DNA of 64,000 bases from a virus, in the IMG/VR virus record IMGVR_UViG_3300020445_000892, positions 1 to 64,000 of that record, one strand, 5' to 3'. Positions within the stretch are counted from its first letter, which is position 1. Each line of letters begins with the position of its first letter. Made by a program: the position numbers and the translations under genes. Below are positions 35,102-42,878 of this stretch, in pieces. Under the pieces are notes generated by a model. It was not told the origin of the DNA. It was given only the letters and a program-made list of their open reading frames with translations, and made no database searches.

Positions 35102-35613
35102 TTGAGTATACTGACGATCTATTTGAGTTCACTGATGTATGGGAACTGTATCAGTACTTCGAAGCATATACCCAATGGGAAAAATTAGGTGATGCCTTTG
35201 GTAATAAGGTACCTAGTCTTGGTAGAGTATTTGATTTGGAGTATCGTGAGTTTGAACCTATTGCAGAGAAGTGGTTAAAATTAATTGGTAATCCTAAAGT
35301 ACGTAGATGCTTATACAATGCATTCACATATATGGACTGTCCTAAACCACACACGGATTCACATAGTTCACAGGGCATCACGTATATGATCTATTGTAAT
35401 CCTGACTGGCACGCAGGTATGGGAGGAGAAACAATCTTCCTAGAAGATGGAGAGATTGTTAAGAGTATTGTGCCAAAGTTCGGAAGGATGGTAAAATTTA
35501 CTAGTGAGCTATGGCACGGTGCACGTCCACCTTTAAGGGATGCTCCTATGAGATACAGTCTTGTATATCAGACTCATCCAGTTGAACCTGAAACTATGAG
35601 GGATTTATTTTGA
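35098..35613 (+). CDS. P4H-type 2OG-Fe(II) oxygenase 5
   Basis: A 171-residue protein of prolyl-4-hydroxylase type. PKPHTDSHSS supplies the HxD iron motif, GMGGETIFLEDGE the following strand, and ELWHGARPP the distal His, with the Arg in MRYSLVYQTH. The family acts on protein side chains or nucleotides. It is coupled on both sides. Substrate unknown. Confidence 0.8.
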   Translation: MIEYTDDLFEFTDVWELYQYFEAYTQWEKLGDAFGNKVPSLGRVFDLEYREFEPIAEKWLKLIGNPKVRRCLYNAFTYMDCPKPHTDSHSSQGITYMIYCNPDWHAGMGGETIFLEDGEIVKSIVPKFGRMVKFTSELWHGARPPLRDAPMRYSLVYQTHPVEPETMRDLF

Positions 35614-36482
35614 CACAACTAAAATCATATAAGACACCACTTAGATATCCTGGTGGTAAGTCTAGGGCAGCGAAGTATCTTATTCGTCAGTTCCCACTCA
35701 ACATCAAACAGTATCGTGAACCATTCTTAGGTGGTGGATCTGTTGCTTTAGAATTTACAAAACAGAATCCTCACGTACCTGTGTGGGTTAATGACAAGTA
35801 TTATTATTTGTATAACTTCTGGTTCCAAGTACAGAAAGGATCTAATTTATTAACTGAGGATCTCTTACGTCTTAAACAGAAACACAGCACACCTGATAAA
35901 GCAAGAGATCTATTCAATAGATGTAAGGAAACTATCTCCTCAGTTAATGAGAGAGAACAGGCAGCATACTTCTATGTTCTTAACAAGTGTTCCTTCTCAG
36001 GACTAGGAGAGAACTCATCATTCTCACCACAAGCATCTGATTCAAACTTTTCTAAGCAAGGTATCTATAAGTTACCAACATATTCTAAGATCATTCAGAA
36101 CTGGAAGATAACAAACTTAGATTACACTGATCTACTTAAGGACACTGAGGATGCTTTTGTCTTTATGGATCCACCATATGATATTAAGTCCTTCCTTTAT
36201 GGAGAGAAGGGTGGTACGATGCATAGGAACTTCACACACGATACCTTTGCATTAGATTGCTCTACGTCTGGTAAGAAGTGGATGATCACATATAATTCTA
36301 ACGATACTATTAAAGAGTTGTTTAAAGAGTATAATATGAGAGAGTGGGATCTGACTTATACTATGAGATCAACAGGATCTTATAACGTAGATCAGTCCAA
36401 ACGTAAGGAATTGCTAATAACAAACTATAGTGTTAAATCCATTTTAGAAGATCTTTTTAATGAGCAACTACAAACTATCTGA
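35610..36482 (+). CDS. dam: Dam-type DNA adenine methyltransferase
   Basis: A 290-residue D12-class enzyme. PLRYPGGKS at 10-18 precedes FLGGGS near 39-44 (SAM binding) and DPPY lies at 187-190 (catalysis). The likely target is GATC, by family. TTG at 35610 is used as start, overlapping the previous stop. It could protect phage DNA from host restriction or from its own nucleases, including the thermonuclease. Confidence 0.92.
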   Translation: MTQLKSYKTPLRYPGGKSRAAKYLIRQFPLNIKQYREPFLGGGSVALEFTKQNPHVPVWVNDKYYYLYNFWFQVQKGSNLLTEDLLRLKQKHSTPDKARDLFNRCKETISSVNEREQAAYFYVLNKCSFSGLGENSSFSPQASDSNFSKQGIYKLPTYSKIIQNWKITNLDYTDLLKDTEDAFVFMDPPYDIKSFLYGEKGGTMHRNFTHDTFALDCSTSGKKWMITYNSNDTIKELFKEYNMREWDLTYTMRSTGSYNVDQSKRKELLITNYSVKSILEDLFNEQLQTI

Positions 36483-36849
36483 TTACCTCAACAGTGTTAA
36501 CTGGACTAAGGAGGATCTTCGGGATCGTGGTCCTGACTGGATGCAGAAGTATCCATCTTATATTATTAATAAATGTTTGTCGGGTCATATAGATTCAGTT
36601 TTGTATGCAAATGAAATTAATCAGATGCATCATCTTGACAGGGATATGCAATATTCATTTTATCTAAATAGTCTCAGAAAGAAGCGTCGTTACAGTCCCT
36701 GGCTTAAAAAGGATAAGGCAGAGAACCTTGATCTTATTAAGCAATACTTTGGTTATAACAATGACAAAGCTCGGGATGCATTACGAATTCTGACTAAAGA
36801 TCAGATCGAATTGATCAAATCAAAACTGAATACTGGAGGAGTGAGATGA
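36460..36849 (+). CDS. gp62: gp62 clamp-loader small subunit
   Basis: A 129-residue protein, shorter than T4 gp62 (187). It is placed between gp44 and regA, as in T4, and shows SYIINKCLSGHIDSVLYANE and the region SLRKKRRYSPWLK. It is the single non-ATPase subunit of the loader. It overlaps dam by 23 bases and regA by 4. Confidence 0.85.
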   Translation: MSNYKLSDYLNSVNWTKEDLRDRGPDWMQKYPSYIINKCLSGHIDSVLYANEINQMHHLDRDMQYSFYLNSLRKKRRYSPWLKKDKAENLDLIKQYFGYNNDKARDALRILTKDQIELIKSKLNTGGVR

Positions 36850-37271
36850 GTGAAGAGCAAGACGTGTCTTGGTCTGTGGATATGATGGTCGAGGTTTCCT
36901 TAAGGCAACCAGACGACTTCTTAAAGGTCAGAGAGACGCTTACTAGGATAGGTGTAGCTTCTCGTAAAGAAAAGAAGTTGTTCCAGTCCTGTCACATACT
37001 GCATAAGAAAGGCAAGTATTACATCGTGCATTTCAAAGAGTTGTTTGCGTTAGATGGTAAACACGCTAACCTAACATCGAATGATATTGAACGACGCAAC
37101 AGAATTACTAAACTCTTATCTGATTGGGGTCTAGTGGATATTGTAACTGAGTCTGAACTCGGTGAACTAGCACCACTTAACCAAATCAAAGTTATAGCTT
37201 ATAAAGATAAGGGTGAATGGAAGTTAGAATCAAAGTATAATATAGGTAAGAAAAAGCAACCTACTGAGTGA
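36846..37271 (+). CDS. regA: RegA translational repressor
   Basis: A 141-residue protein. From residue 16 it follows T4 RegA closely: VSLRQPDDFLKVRETLTRIG, then FQSCHILHKKGKYYIVHFKE, and KGEWKLESKYNIG. It has about 14 extra N-terminal residues. RegA binds start regions of early mRNAs and blocks their translation. The T4 order 45-44-62-regA is kept despite the inserted genes. Confidence 0.96.
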   Translation: MSEEQDVSWSVDMMVEVSLRQPDDFLKVRETLTRIGVASRKEKKLFQSCHILHKKGKYYIVHFKELFALDGKHANLTSNDIERRNRITKLLSDWGLVDIVTESELGELAPLNQIKVIAYKDKGEWKLESKYNIGKKKQPTE

Positions 37272-37300
37272 GCTATATAGTAATAGCTTCATAGGTATAA

Positions 37301-37726
37301 ATGGCAAAAGAAGTAAAGGAAGAACTATCAGAGGAAGAGAAGAAAGGTATCTTTGGTAAAATCAAAGATAAGATACTTCCAGATGAGGATGAGCAAGCTG
37401 CTATCATTAGTACATTTGTTCGCCTTGGCGTGTTGGTTTGGAGTGGCGGAATACTCACATTAAATTACGTTGCCATCCCAGGAGTACCACAACAAAAGAT
37501 CGACCCGACTTTCATAGCCTCGGTTTTTACGGGGGTTTTAGCTAGCTTTGGGATTCAAACTGCATCTAAAAAAGGTGATGGTACTATGAAAATGAATGGA
37601 CAAAATGGTAATGGAAATGGTGTAGGTAAGAACGGTGGTCCTACTCAAACTCTTGTAATCGAACAAGCTCCTTTAAAAATTATTGCTGTAGATCCTAAGA
37701 AAGAGGATAACAATTACAAACTTTAA
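37301..37726 (+). CDS. Holin-like membrane protein
   Basis: A 141-residue protein. A charged N-terminus (1-32) precedes two membrane segments at about 36-58 and 66-84 (FIASVFTGVLASFGIQ), then a Gly/Asn-rich linker and a polar tail. Two short membrane helices in a small protein with charged ends fit a holin or a related inner-membrane factor. There is no lysozyme gene nearby to support it. It is separated from regA by 29 bases. Confidence 0.5.
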   Translation: MAKEVKEELSEEEKKGIFGKIKDKILPDEDEQAAIISTFVRLGVLVWSGGILTLNYVAIPGVPQQKIDPTFIASVFTGVLASFGIQTASKKGDGTMKMNGQNGNGNGVGKNGGPTQTLVIEQAPLKIIAVDPKKEDNNYKL

Positions 37727-37729
37727 GTT

Positions 37730-38287
37730 ATGAACAAGTGGTTTATTATTTCCCTAGGAGGTCTCCTAGGTGTGAGTCATATAGGTATGATTGGTATGCT
37801 TGCCACTCGTAGTAGACTCCCTCAGCTCAACCTACCAGTTGGTCCTTATACATCCTATGCTGTAGAAGCAAGTAAAGAAGGATATAGGATAAACTATAGG
37901 TCTAATGATCCTAAGATACTTCGTGTGGAAAGGGATGTGAAGAAGAAAGCAGGCTTTCTTGGGTTGGGTAACAACACGTATGAAGGCTTTGAAGAGTACA
38001 CAATGGACGGTGCAAGGCATCTTCAAGGGAAGAACTCAGGAGGTGCAGCAGGAGAAGAAGGAAAAAAGTCTGTCGCCTGTATCAAGGCGGTCGGTGGAGG
38101 AGAGCAATCGGGAAGGCTTGTCGGGGCTAGCGTTGGTGCTGCTGTTGCTCCTAGTCTCTCCTCTGTTCCTTTTGTTGGTTGGGTACTTGCTGGTGCTGCT
38201 ACGATGATAGGAATGGACGCAGGGAGCGATATAGGTGGTACAATGGTAGAAGATCTTAATGATAATTGCCAAGAAGAAGTACTATGA
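37730..38287 (+). CDS. Membrane/exported protein with Gly-rich C-terminal helix
   Basis: A 185-residue protein. Residues 3-24 are an N-terminal membrane anchor or uncleaved signal (WFIISLGGLLGVSHIGMIGML). The middle is polar with Lys clusters, and residues about 127-168 form a Gly/Ala-zipper-like hydrophobic helix (GASVGAAVAPSLSS, VGWVLAGAATMIGMDAG). Two Cys are present. It overlaps purM by 4 bases. A structural or lysis-related role is possible. Confidence 0.6.
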   Translation: MNKWFIISLGGLLGVSHIGMIGMLATRSRLPQLNLPVGPYTSYAVEASKEGYRINYRSNDPKILRVERDVKKKAGFLGLGNNTYEGFEEYTMDGARHLQGKNSGGAAGEEGKKSVACIKAVGGGEQSGRLVGASVGAAVAPSLSSVPFVGWVLAGAATMIGMDAGSDIGGTMVEDLNDNCQEEVL

Positions 38288-39234
38288 ATTACAAAGACTC
38301 TGGTGTTGACATCGAAGCAGGTAAAGCATTCGTTGACAAGATCAGAGAGTCTGCACCTTCTATAGGTGGATTCAATGGTATGTACAAGATACCTGAAGGA
38401 TACGAGAAACCTTTATTGGTTTCTGGTGCTGATGGTGTAGGTACAAAGATTAATATATGTCAGGTAGCAGGTGACTATACTACTATTGGTATAGATCTGG
38501 TAGCTATGTGTGTTAATGATGTGATCTGCTGTGGTGCAGATCCATTGTACTTTTTAGATTACATATCAACACCTAAGTTAGATGAGAACTGTGAAAAGAT
38601 AGTACAAGGTATAATTGAAGGATGTAAGATAGCAGGTATAGAACTATTAGGTGGGGAGACTGCTGAACACGGTAGGTTTGCTAAGGACTATGATCTAGCA
38701 GGGTTTTGTACAGGTGTTGTAGAAGAAGCAAATGTAATTGACGGTAGAGATATAAAGAAGGGAGATAAGATCATAGGTATTGGTAGTAGTGGACTGCATA
38801 GTAATGGTTATAGTCTTATCAATGATATGCTATGGAGACAAAAGTTATACTATAAAGACTATCCTAAAGAATTGTTACAACCAACTGAGATCTATTCAAA
38901 ACTGGTTAAGACACTCGTAGATAACGTTCCCATACTTGGTATGGCACATATAACAGGTGGTGGTATACCAGATAACTTACCACGTTGTATTCCTGATGGA
39001 TTAGAAGCAAGAGTTGATTATAATTCTTGGAAGATGCCTGATATCTTTAGTAAGATTATGCTTGCTGGTGAGATACCAGAGGAAGAGATGAAGAAGACAT
39101 TTAATATGGGTATAGGATTCTGTCTAGTGGTACCAGAGGAAGCAGTTGAAGATACTCTCCACGTCATTAGAGCAGTTGACTCTCTCATACAGACCACACC
39201 CAGTTGGCTTATTGGTGAAGTTGTGGTAAGCTAA
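38284..39234 (+). CDS. purM: PurM, AIR synthetase
   Basis: A 316-residue enzyme, E. coli PurM being 345. The N-terminus YKDSGVDIEAGKAFVDKI is diagnostic, as are SGADGVGTKI, GGETAEHG and the glycine loop HITGGGIPDN. It makes aminoimidazole ribonucleotide in purine synthesis with ATP. It is an auxiliary metabolic gene common in cyanophages, supplying nucleotides for replication. ATG 38284 overlaps the previous stop; a longer frame from 38266 lacks support. Confidence 0.95.
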   Translation: MNYKDSGVDIEAGKAFVDKIRESAPSIGGFNGMYKIPEGYEKPLLVSGADGVGTKINICQVAGDYTTIGIDLVAMCVNDVICCGADPLYFLDYISTPKLDENCEKIVQGIIEGCKIAGIELLGGETAEHGRFAKDYDLAGFCTGVVEEANVIDGRDIKKGDKIIGIGSSGLHSNGYSLINDMLWRQKLYYKDYPKELLQPTEIYSKLVKTLVDNVPILGMAHITGGGIPDNLPRCIPDGLEARVDYNSWKMPDIFSKIMLAGEIPEEEMKKTFNMGIGFCLVVPEEAVEDTLHVIRAVDSLIQTTPSWLIGEVVVS

Positions 39235-39237
39235 ATA
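39230..39237 (+). promoter_or_regulatory. Late promoter-like octamer GCTAAATA
   Basis: Overlaps the purM stop and lies 20 bases before the ATG at 39258. It would drive the four following coupled genes. Confidence 0.65.
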
Positions 39238-39257
39238 CCATTGCTATAAAAACTAAA

Positions 39258-39509
39258 ATGCAAAAGATTATAAATGTACTCGCTATTGCGTCTAGCGTTG
39301 TATCTATTACCGTTGTCGGTGTTGGTGGTTACGTGTATCTTAATAAAGATGCCATCATAAATTCAGTGACTGAGAAAGCACTAGGATCGTTTGGTGGTGG
39401 TGCACTTGGTGGTATTGGTGGTGGTGCCCTTAAGGGAACTGTTCCTGATATGGCTGCTCCTCAAGCACCAATGGAAATAGATCCTGCCAAAGCAGTTCCT
39501 GCTTTCTAA
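39258..39509 (+). CDS. Small anchored Gly-rich protein
   Basis: An 83-residue protein with one N-terminal membrane helix (residues about 4-28, VLAIASSVVSITVVGVGGYVY), then a Gly-rich stretch (FGGGALGGIGGGALKG) and a Pro/Ala tail. It heads a late-promoter unit with three further genes. Function unknown; a virion or membrane role is likely. Confidence 0.65.
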   Translation: MQKIINVLAIASSVVSITVVGVGGYVYLNKDAIINSVTEKALGSFGGGALGGIGGGALKGTVPDMAAPQAPMEIDPAKAVPAF

Positions 39510-39766
39510 TGGATATACAAAAGATTACTTCTACTGGTACAGCAATTGCTGTAGTCGGAACTGGTACGTTTGTCGGTGGTGGACACATCATCGACCAACA
39601 AACTGGTGGTCCTGAGAAACGTGCTAAGGCACAGGAATCAGAACTCCGTTTGATAATCAGGGAAGAAGTCCAGAAAGCAATCTGGGATAGTTGGCCAGAG
39701 ACCACTGGTAATGTCAAAGGTCTACCAACCCCACAAAATTATAAAAATCAAATTCCTCAAAAATGA
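39509..39766 (+). CDS. Small protein with N-terminal hydrophobic segment
   Basis: An 85-residue protein. Residues about 8-27 are hydrophobic and Gly/Thr-rich (GTAIAVVGTGTFVGGGHII), followed by an acidic/basic helix (ELRLIIREEVQKAIWDSW) and a polar tail. Start and previous stop overlap by one base. Confidence 0.6.
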   Translation: MDIQKITSTGTAIAVVGTGTFVGGGHIIDQQTGGPEKRAKAQESELRLIIREEVQKAIWDSWPETTGNVKGLPTPQNYKNQIPQK

Positions 39767-39966
39767 TTAATTTATTAGCAGCAGCATCGCTTGACTTAAA
39801 TGAAGCGTGGAACCTATCTTGGTCAGAAGGTATTCAGTTTATACTTGTACTTGCCTTTGTGTATTGGTTAAAGGTTAAGATAGATACAAGAGCAGGTCTT
39901 GGTAAGAAGAAACTAAGACAGTTAAAGACTGTAATCAAAGAAGCAATAGAAGAAACTCGTGGGTAA
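39763..39966 (+). CDS. Small single-pass membrane protein
   Basis: A 67-residue protein with a membrane helix at about 23-36 (GIQFILVLAFVYWL) and a strongly basic, helical C-terminus. It overlaps the next gene, which starts with GTG at 39959. Confidence 0.6.
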   Translation: MINLLAAASLDLNEAWNLSWSEGIQFILVLAFVYWLKVKIDTRAGLGKKKLRQLKTVIKEAIEETRG

Positions 39967-40858
39967 CATTAACGTACCAAACGTAACCATTAATGGTCCT
40001 CGTATCAATGACATAACTGTCAATGGTACGGGGATTAATCTTTTAAGGATACGTACACCTTTTGTACGACCTATAGGGACAAATTATATTGCAGATAGAT
40101 CGTGGATGAATGATACACCTGCTGTTCAGGGATTAGTACTTCCAGTTACTACAGTGGTTGGTACTCCTGTAGTTGATATGCCTGGTTGTGTCAAAGTACA
40201 CAAGGAGAATACGAAAGGAAATAATAATAAGATGTTGGTCAATGATGACCCTAAAGGAAATACGGTATTATGTGATGCAGGTATGCCATATTATGAACCA
40301 CCTAACTATGATGCTAGATCATTAAGTTGGCAAACTATTACAGTAGAAAGTGATGATGAACCAGAAGGTGTTAATACAGAAGTCGATACACCTGATCCAC
40401 CAGACACACCTGAACCACCTGGTACCCCTGAACAAGACGGAGACCCTCCCTGTCCAGGTCCGACAGCACCACGTATAGGTGATGTAGCACAGAGCCAGAA
40501 AGAGAAGGTCAGTGGATTTGAATTGCAGAGGGATCCTAAGAACCCTGATGGTGAAAAAATATGTGTAACTTTATATGAGGATATTGGTATGGCAGAAGCG
40601 TATCTACCTAGTCCTCAGATTGTGACGACGACTGCGGTGATAGCATCTGTGGCTGCATCGAGTGCCCTACTTGCCAAACCCCTAGCTGACTTGCTGCTGA
40701 GGGTGGTGAAACCTGCTGTGAAGAAGGTTGTAACCAAGGTAAATTCAATCCTAGGAAAGACAACTTATCGTCCTTCTCGTTCTGAGGTTCTTGCAGATGA
40801 GTATCGGAAGAAGAAGGGGTTACTTCCTCTGAAGAAGAAGGCTCAGAAGAAGAAGTAG
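39959..40858 (+). CDS. Pro-rich structural-type protein with C-terminal membrane helix
   Basis: A 299-residue protein from GTG 39959. The N-terminal part has beta repeats (VPNVTINGPRINDITVNGTG), the middle holds an acidic Pro-rich linker (DTPDPPDTPEPPGTPEQ), and residues about 222-250 form a hydrophobic helix (IVTTTAVIASVAASSALL). The C-terminus is very basic (KKKGLLPLKKKAQKKK). Its last 251 bases overlap the end of the - strand gene 40608..41714. A virion membrane-contact or injection role is inference. Confidence 0.65.
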   Translation: MGNINVPNVTINGPRINDITVNGTGINLLRIRTPFVRPIGTNYIADRSWMNDTPAVQGLVLPVTTVVGTPVVDMPGCVKVHKENTKGNNNKMLVNDDPKGNTVLCDAGMPYYEPPNYDARSLSWQTITVESDDEPEGVNTEVDTPDPPDTPEPPGTPEQDGDPPCPGPTAPRIGDVAQSQKEKVSGFELQRDPKNPDGEKICVTLYEDIGMAEAYLPSPQIVTTTAVIASVAASSALLAKPLADLLLRVVKPAVKKVVTKVNSILGKTTYRPSRSEVLADEYRKKKGLLPLKKKAQKKK

Positions 40859-41714
40859 GTTCCTCAAAAGTAGGTCTACTTATGTTATGTGTGTGTGGAA
40901 TTACTTGTCCACCTGCTGCTGTAACAACTACGTCAGCACATACTGCGTGATAAGGTGATGCTGGATGGAAAAATATGCCGTTCTTTTTGAGTTCACCACA
41001 ATTTTTAAGACGAGCTAATTCAAAGTCTAAACGCTTATTAGATACTAACTGATTCTGCATAGCAATCTGTGCTTGTGCAGCCTCGTGGCATTGCTTAACT
41101 AGCTTACGGTTCAGTGGTATTGATAGTGTTGCAGATACACCAAGGTTAAGACTTTGATTGGCTCTCATATCAGTTCTTATTGGTTTGTACCACGTAGGAT
41201 CCATACTGCCATTGGATACTACATCAGGTACACCATCTGGACCATCTATATCCATTTCTATCTGCATATCTTCACCATCTGGGAACCATCTAGTTCCATC
41301 TGCCTTTGTCCTTGTGTCATACCAAGACTCCCAAGGATAGTTTTTAACTGTGACTGTCTGTTTGGTAGTCTTACCTGTCAGGTCAGTCATATTATATTGT
41401 GGTTCGTTATAAAAATCTTCCCAAGGATCTTTCCTTGAATCTGCAAACTGTACGTATGGTGTCACGTTGAACGTACTACCTTGACACTGTACACCACCAC
41501 CATAAGTGTTAGTTATATACGGACCTTGTAAAACCTGTATTGCCTGGTTGGTGACTGAGCCCGACGAGTTGGCTATAGGATTAGCAGTAGCACTTACACC
41601 ACCAACACCTTCAGCGAGAGCAGTACCACTAGGAAGAAAAGTAAAACTACCAAGGATAGCAGCGGCTGTGGTTCTGTATATTCTTCTTGCATTCCCGAAA
41701 CCCCTTGGTATCAC
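40608..41714 (-). CDS. Exported protein, third gene of antisense operon
   Basis: A 368-residue protein from GTG 41714, which shares GTGA with the previous gene's stop. Residues 10-34 form a signal peptide (RRIYRTTAAAILGSFTFLP, ending SGTALA|EG). The mature part has Trp/Tyr-rich beta segments (VKNYPWESWYDTR), an Asp-rich stretch, then NLGVSATLSIPLNRKLVKQC and NKRLDFELARLKNCGEL, which resemble a strand-then-helix edge of outer-membrane proteins. The Ser/Pro/Gln-rich tail overlaps the + strand gene. The frame is open upstream to 42020 but that part shadows the neighbour. Confidence 0.65.
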   Translation of the reverse strand: MIPRGFGNARRIYRTTAAAILGSFTFLPSGTALAEGVGGVSATANPIANSSGSVTNQAIQVLQGPYITNTYGGGVQCQGSTFNVTPYVQFADSRKDPWEDFYNEPQYNMTDLTGKTTKQTVTVKNYPWESWYDTRTKADGTRWFPDGEDMQIEMDIDGPDGVPDVVSNGSMDPTWYKPIRTDMRANQSLNLGVSATLSIPLNRKLVKQCHEAAQAQIAMQNQLVSNKRLDFELARLKNCGELKKNGIFFHPASPYHAVCADVVVTAAGGQVIPHTHNISRPTFEEPTSSSEPSSSEEVTPSSSDTHLQEPQNEKDDKLSFLGLNLPWLQPSSQQVSPPSAASQLGVWQVGHSMQPQMLSPQSSSQSED

Positions 41715-42181
41715 TGGGTAAATGTGCTGGTTGTGTCTGTCACACTTTTTATGGTGGTCACTCTCTGGATCAGGGTCTGGTTGGTCATACCTGGTCCTTG
41801 ATAACTCTGGGTAAATTGAAAGGCTTCTCCTGGAGTTGTTATCGTGAAGTTTCCTTGATTGTTGAAGTCCAAGTTGTCGTATTGAGAGGTGACCGAGCCA
41901 GTTAGTGCTCCATCTCCTGATCCCACTGAGGGATTTATTGTCACGGTTGACGTGTTCACGTTCGGGTTCAAAGCCTCTCCATTGTTGGAAACGCCTACCC
42001 CTGTCACTGAGTATTCCCATCCTGTACGATAATCTATAGAATTTATGGTCTCCGTAATTGTACTTTCAGTCTCGGTGTGACTCGTCATCGAGCCCTGCTG
42101 AAAGTTCGGGACCACAGGCACCGCAAGGGTTCTCAGTGGTACACCAAAGAAACATAATAGTAGGAGTCCTATACGTCTCAT
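41711..42181 (-). CDS. Exported beta-rich protein, second gene of antisense operon
   Basis: A 156-residue protein starting MRRIGLLLLCFFGVPLRTLA, a Sec signal peptide with likely cleavage after TLA. The mature part is Ser/Thr/Asn/Gly-rich with alternating beta pattern (NTSTVTINPSVGSGDG, TGSVTSQYDNLDFN). The frame runs upstream to 42250 but the signal peptide fixes the start at 42181. It begins 13 bases after the preceding gene stops. Function unknown. Confidence 0.7.
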   Translation of the reverse strand: MRRIGLLLLCFFGVPLRTLAVPVVPNFQQGSMTSHTETESTITETINSIDYRTGWEYSVTGVGVSNNGEALNPNVNTSTVTINPSVGSGDGALTGSVTSQYDNLDFNNQGNFTITTPGEAFQFTQSYQGPGMTNQTLIQRVTTIKSVTDTTSTFTQ

Positions 42182-42194
42182 CTTATATAGCCGA

Positions 42195-42707
42195 TCAACG
42201 TATGGTGACTTCTGTGACGAATTGTCCCGTAGCTGAAGTGCCAGCCCCACCAGCTGTTAAACCAATGGCACCAGATGTAGCAAGGGTTCCAGCCAAACTA
42301 CCCGCACTACCAGGTGCTGTAGAAACTGTGTTACTGTAACCTAATACGTCACCTACATCAGCAGCAGTAGTTACGATAGCGTCACCAGTTGTTATGTTCT
42401 GAGTGAAACTATATGAATTTCCTTGAGTTGTCTGTGCTACATCAGGTAATGCAAAAGTAGCAACCCCTGCAGTGCTTATAGCAGAGATACCACCTAGGTC
42501 ACTAGCTGCACTACCACCAGACGGTGTAATAGTTGTGCTGACACCAGAGCCACTGGTGCTATAAGAATTTCCTGCACGTGATACTGATGTGTATCCTGCA
42601 TCAACCTGTAGTTGAACTGAGCTTGTCAATCTATGCGTCAAATCTGCACGTGCTGGTAATGTAAACCCTAGCAATGCCATACCGAAAAGTAAGGATGCTT
42701 TTTTCAT
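42195..42707 (-). CDS. Exported beta-rich protein, first gene of antisense operon
   Basis: A 170-residue protein with a classical Sec signal peptide, MKKASLLFGMALLGFTLPARA with cleavage after Ala21. The mature protein is Gly/Ser/Thr/Ala-rich with SSVQLQVDAGYTSVSRAGNSY and repeated short strands, lacking Cys. A - strand late octamer lies 24 bases upstream. It would be secreted to periplasm or surface during late infection. Confidence 0.72.
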   Translation of the reverse strand: MKKASLLFGMALLGFTLPARADLTHRLTSSVQLQVDAGYTSVSRAGNSYSTSGSGVSTTITPSGGSAASDLGGISAISTAGVATFALPDVAQTTQGNSYSFTQNITTGDAIVTTAADVGDVLGYSNTVSTAPGSAGSLAGTLATSGAIGLTAGGAGTSATGQFVTEVTIR

Positions 42708-42730
42708 AATTCCACGATACCTTTCACCCC

Positions 42731-42738
42731 TATTTAGC
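42731..42738 (-). promoter_or_regulatory. Late promoter-like octamer GCTAAATA on - strand
   Basis: The complement of 42731-42738 reads GCTAAATA, followed on that strand by AGGGGTGAAAGG and the ATG at 42707. It is back to back with the hsp20 promoter at 42814. Confidence 0.7.
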
Positions 42739-42813
42739 CAAACTTAGCTTTGAAATTAGGTATCAATACGGACATTTCTACTTCAACCGAACTTGTATAT
42801 TTGTACTATAAAC

Positions 42814-42821
42814 GCTAAATA
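42814..42821 (+). promoter_or_regulatory. Late promoter-like octamer GCTAAATA (hsp20)
   Basis: Lies 57 bases before the hsp20 ATG, leaving a leader with a hairpin and an AAAGGAG ribosome site. Confidence 0.65.
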
Positions 42822-42824
42822 TAG

Positions 42825-42845
42825 GTGGTTGCCTTCGGGGACCAC
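42825..42845 (+). promoter_or_regulatory. Leader hairpin of hsp20 mRNA
   Basis: GTGGTT and CC pair with GG and GACCAC around a TTCG tetraloop, with one bulged G. It starts at about the predicted transcription start and no T-run follows, so a 5' stabilising or regulatory hairpin is likelier than a terminator. Confidence 0.55.
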
Positions 42846-42878
42846 AAAATCAAACCTCGCTTTTAAAGGAGAAAAACA

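Noticed and set aside
37294-37303. GTATAAATGG at the start of the holin-like gene
   Set aside because: The last base of the octamer is G rather than A and it overlaps the start codon, so it cannot provide a leader.
41154-41438. Open frames on the + strand between 41154 and 42339
   Set aside because: They oppose three - strand genes with clear signal peptides and have unnatural Ile/Trp/Ser-rich or Pro/Ala-rich composition.
41715-42020. N-terminal extension of the - strand gene 40608
   Set aside because: It overlaps the preceding - strand gene fully; the GTGA junction and the signal peptide place the start at 41714.
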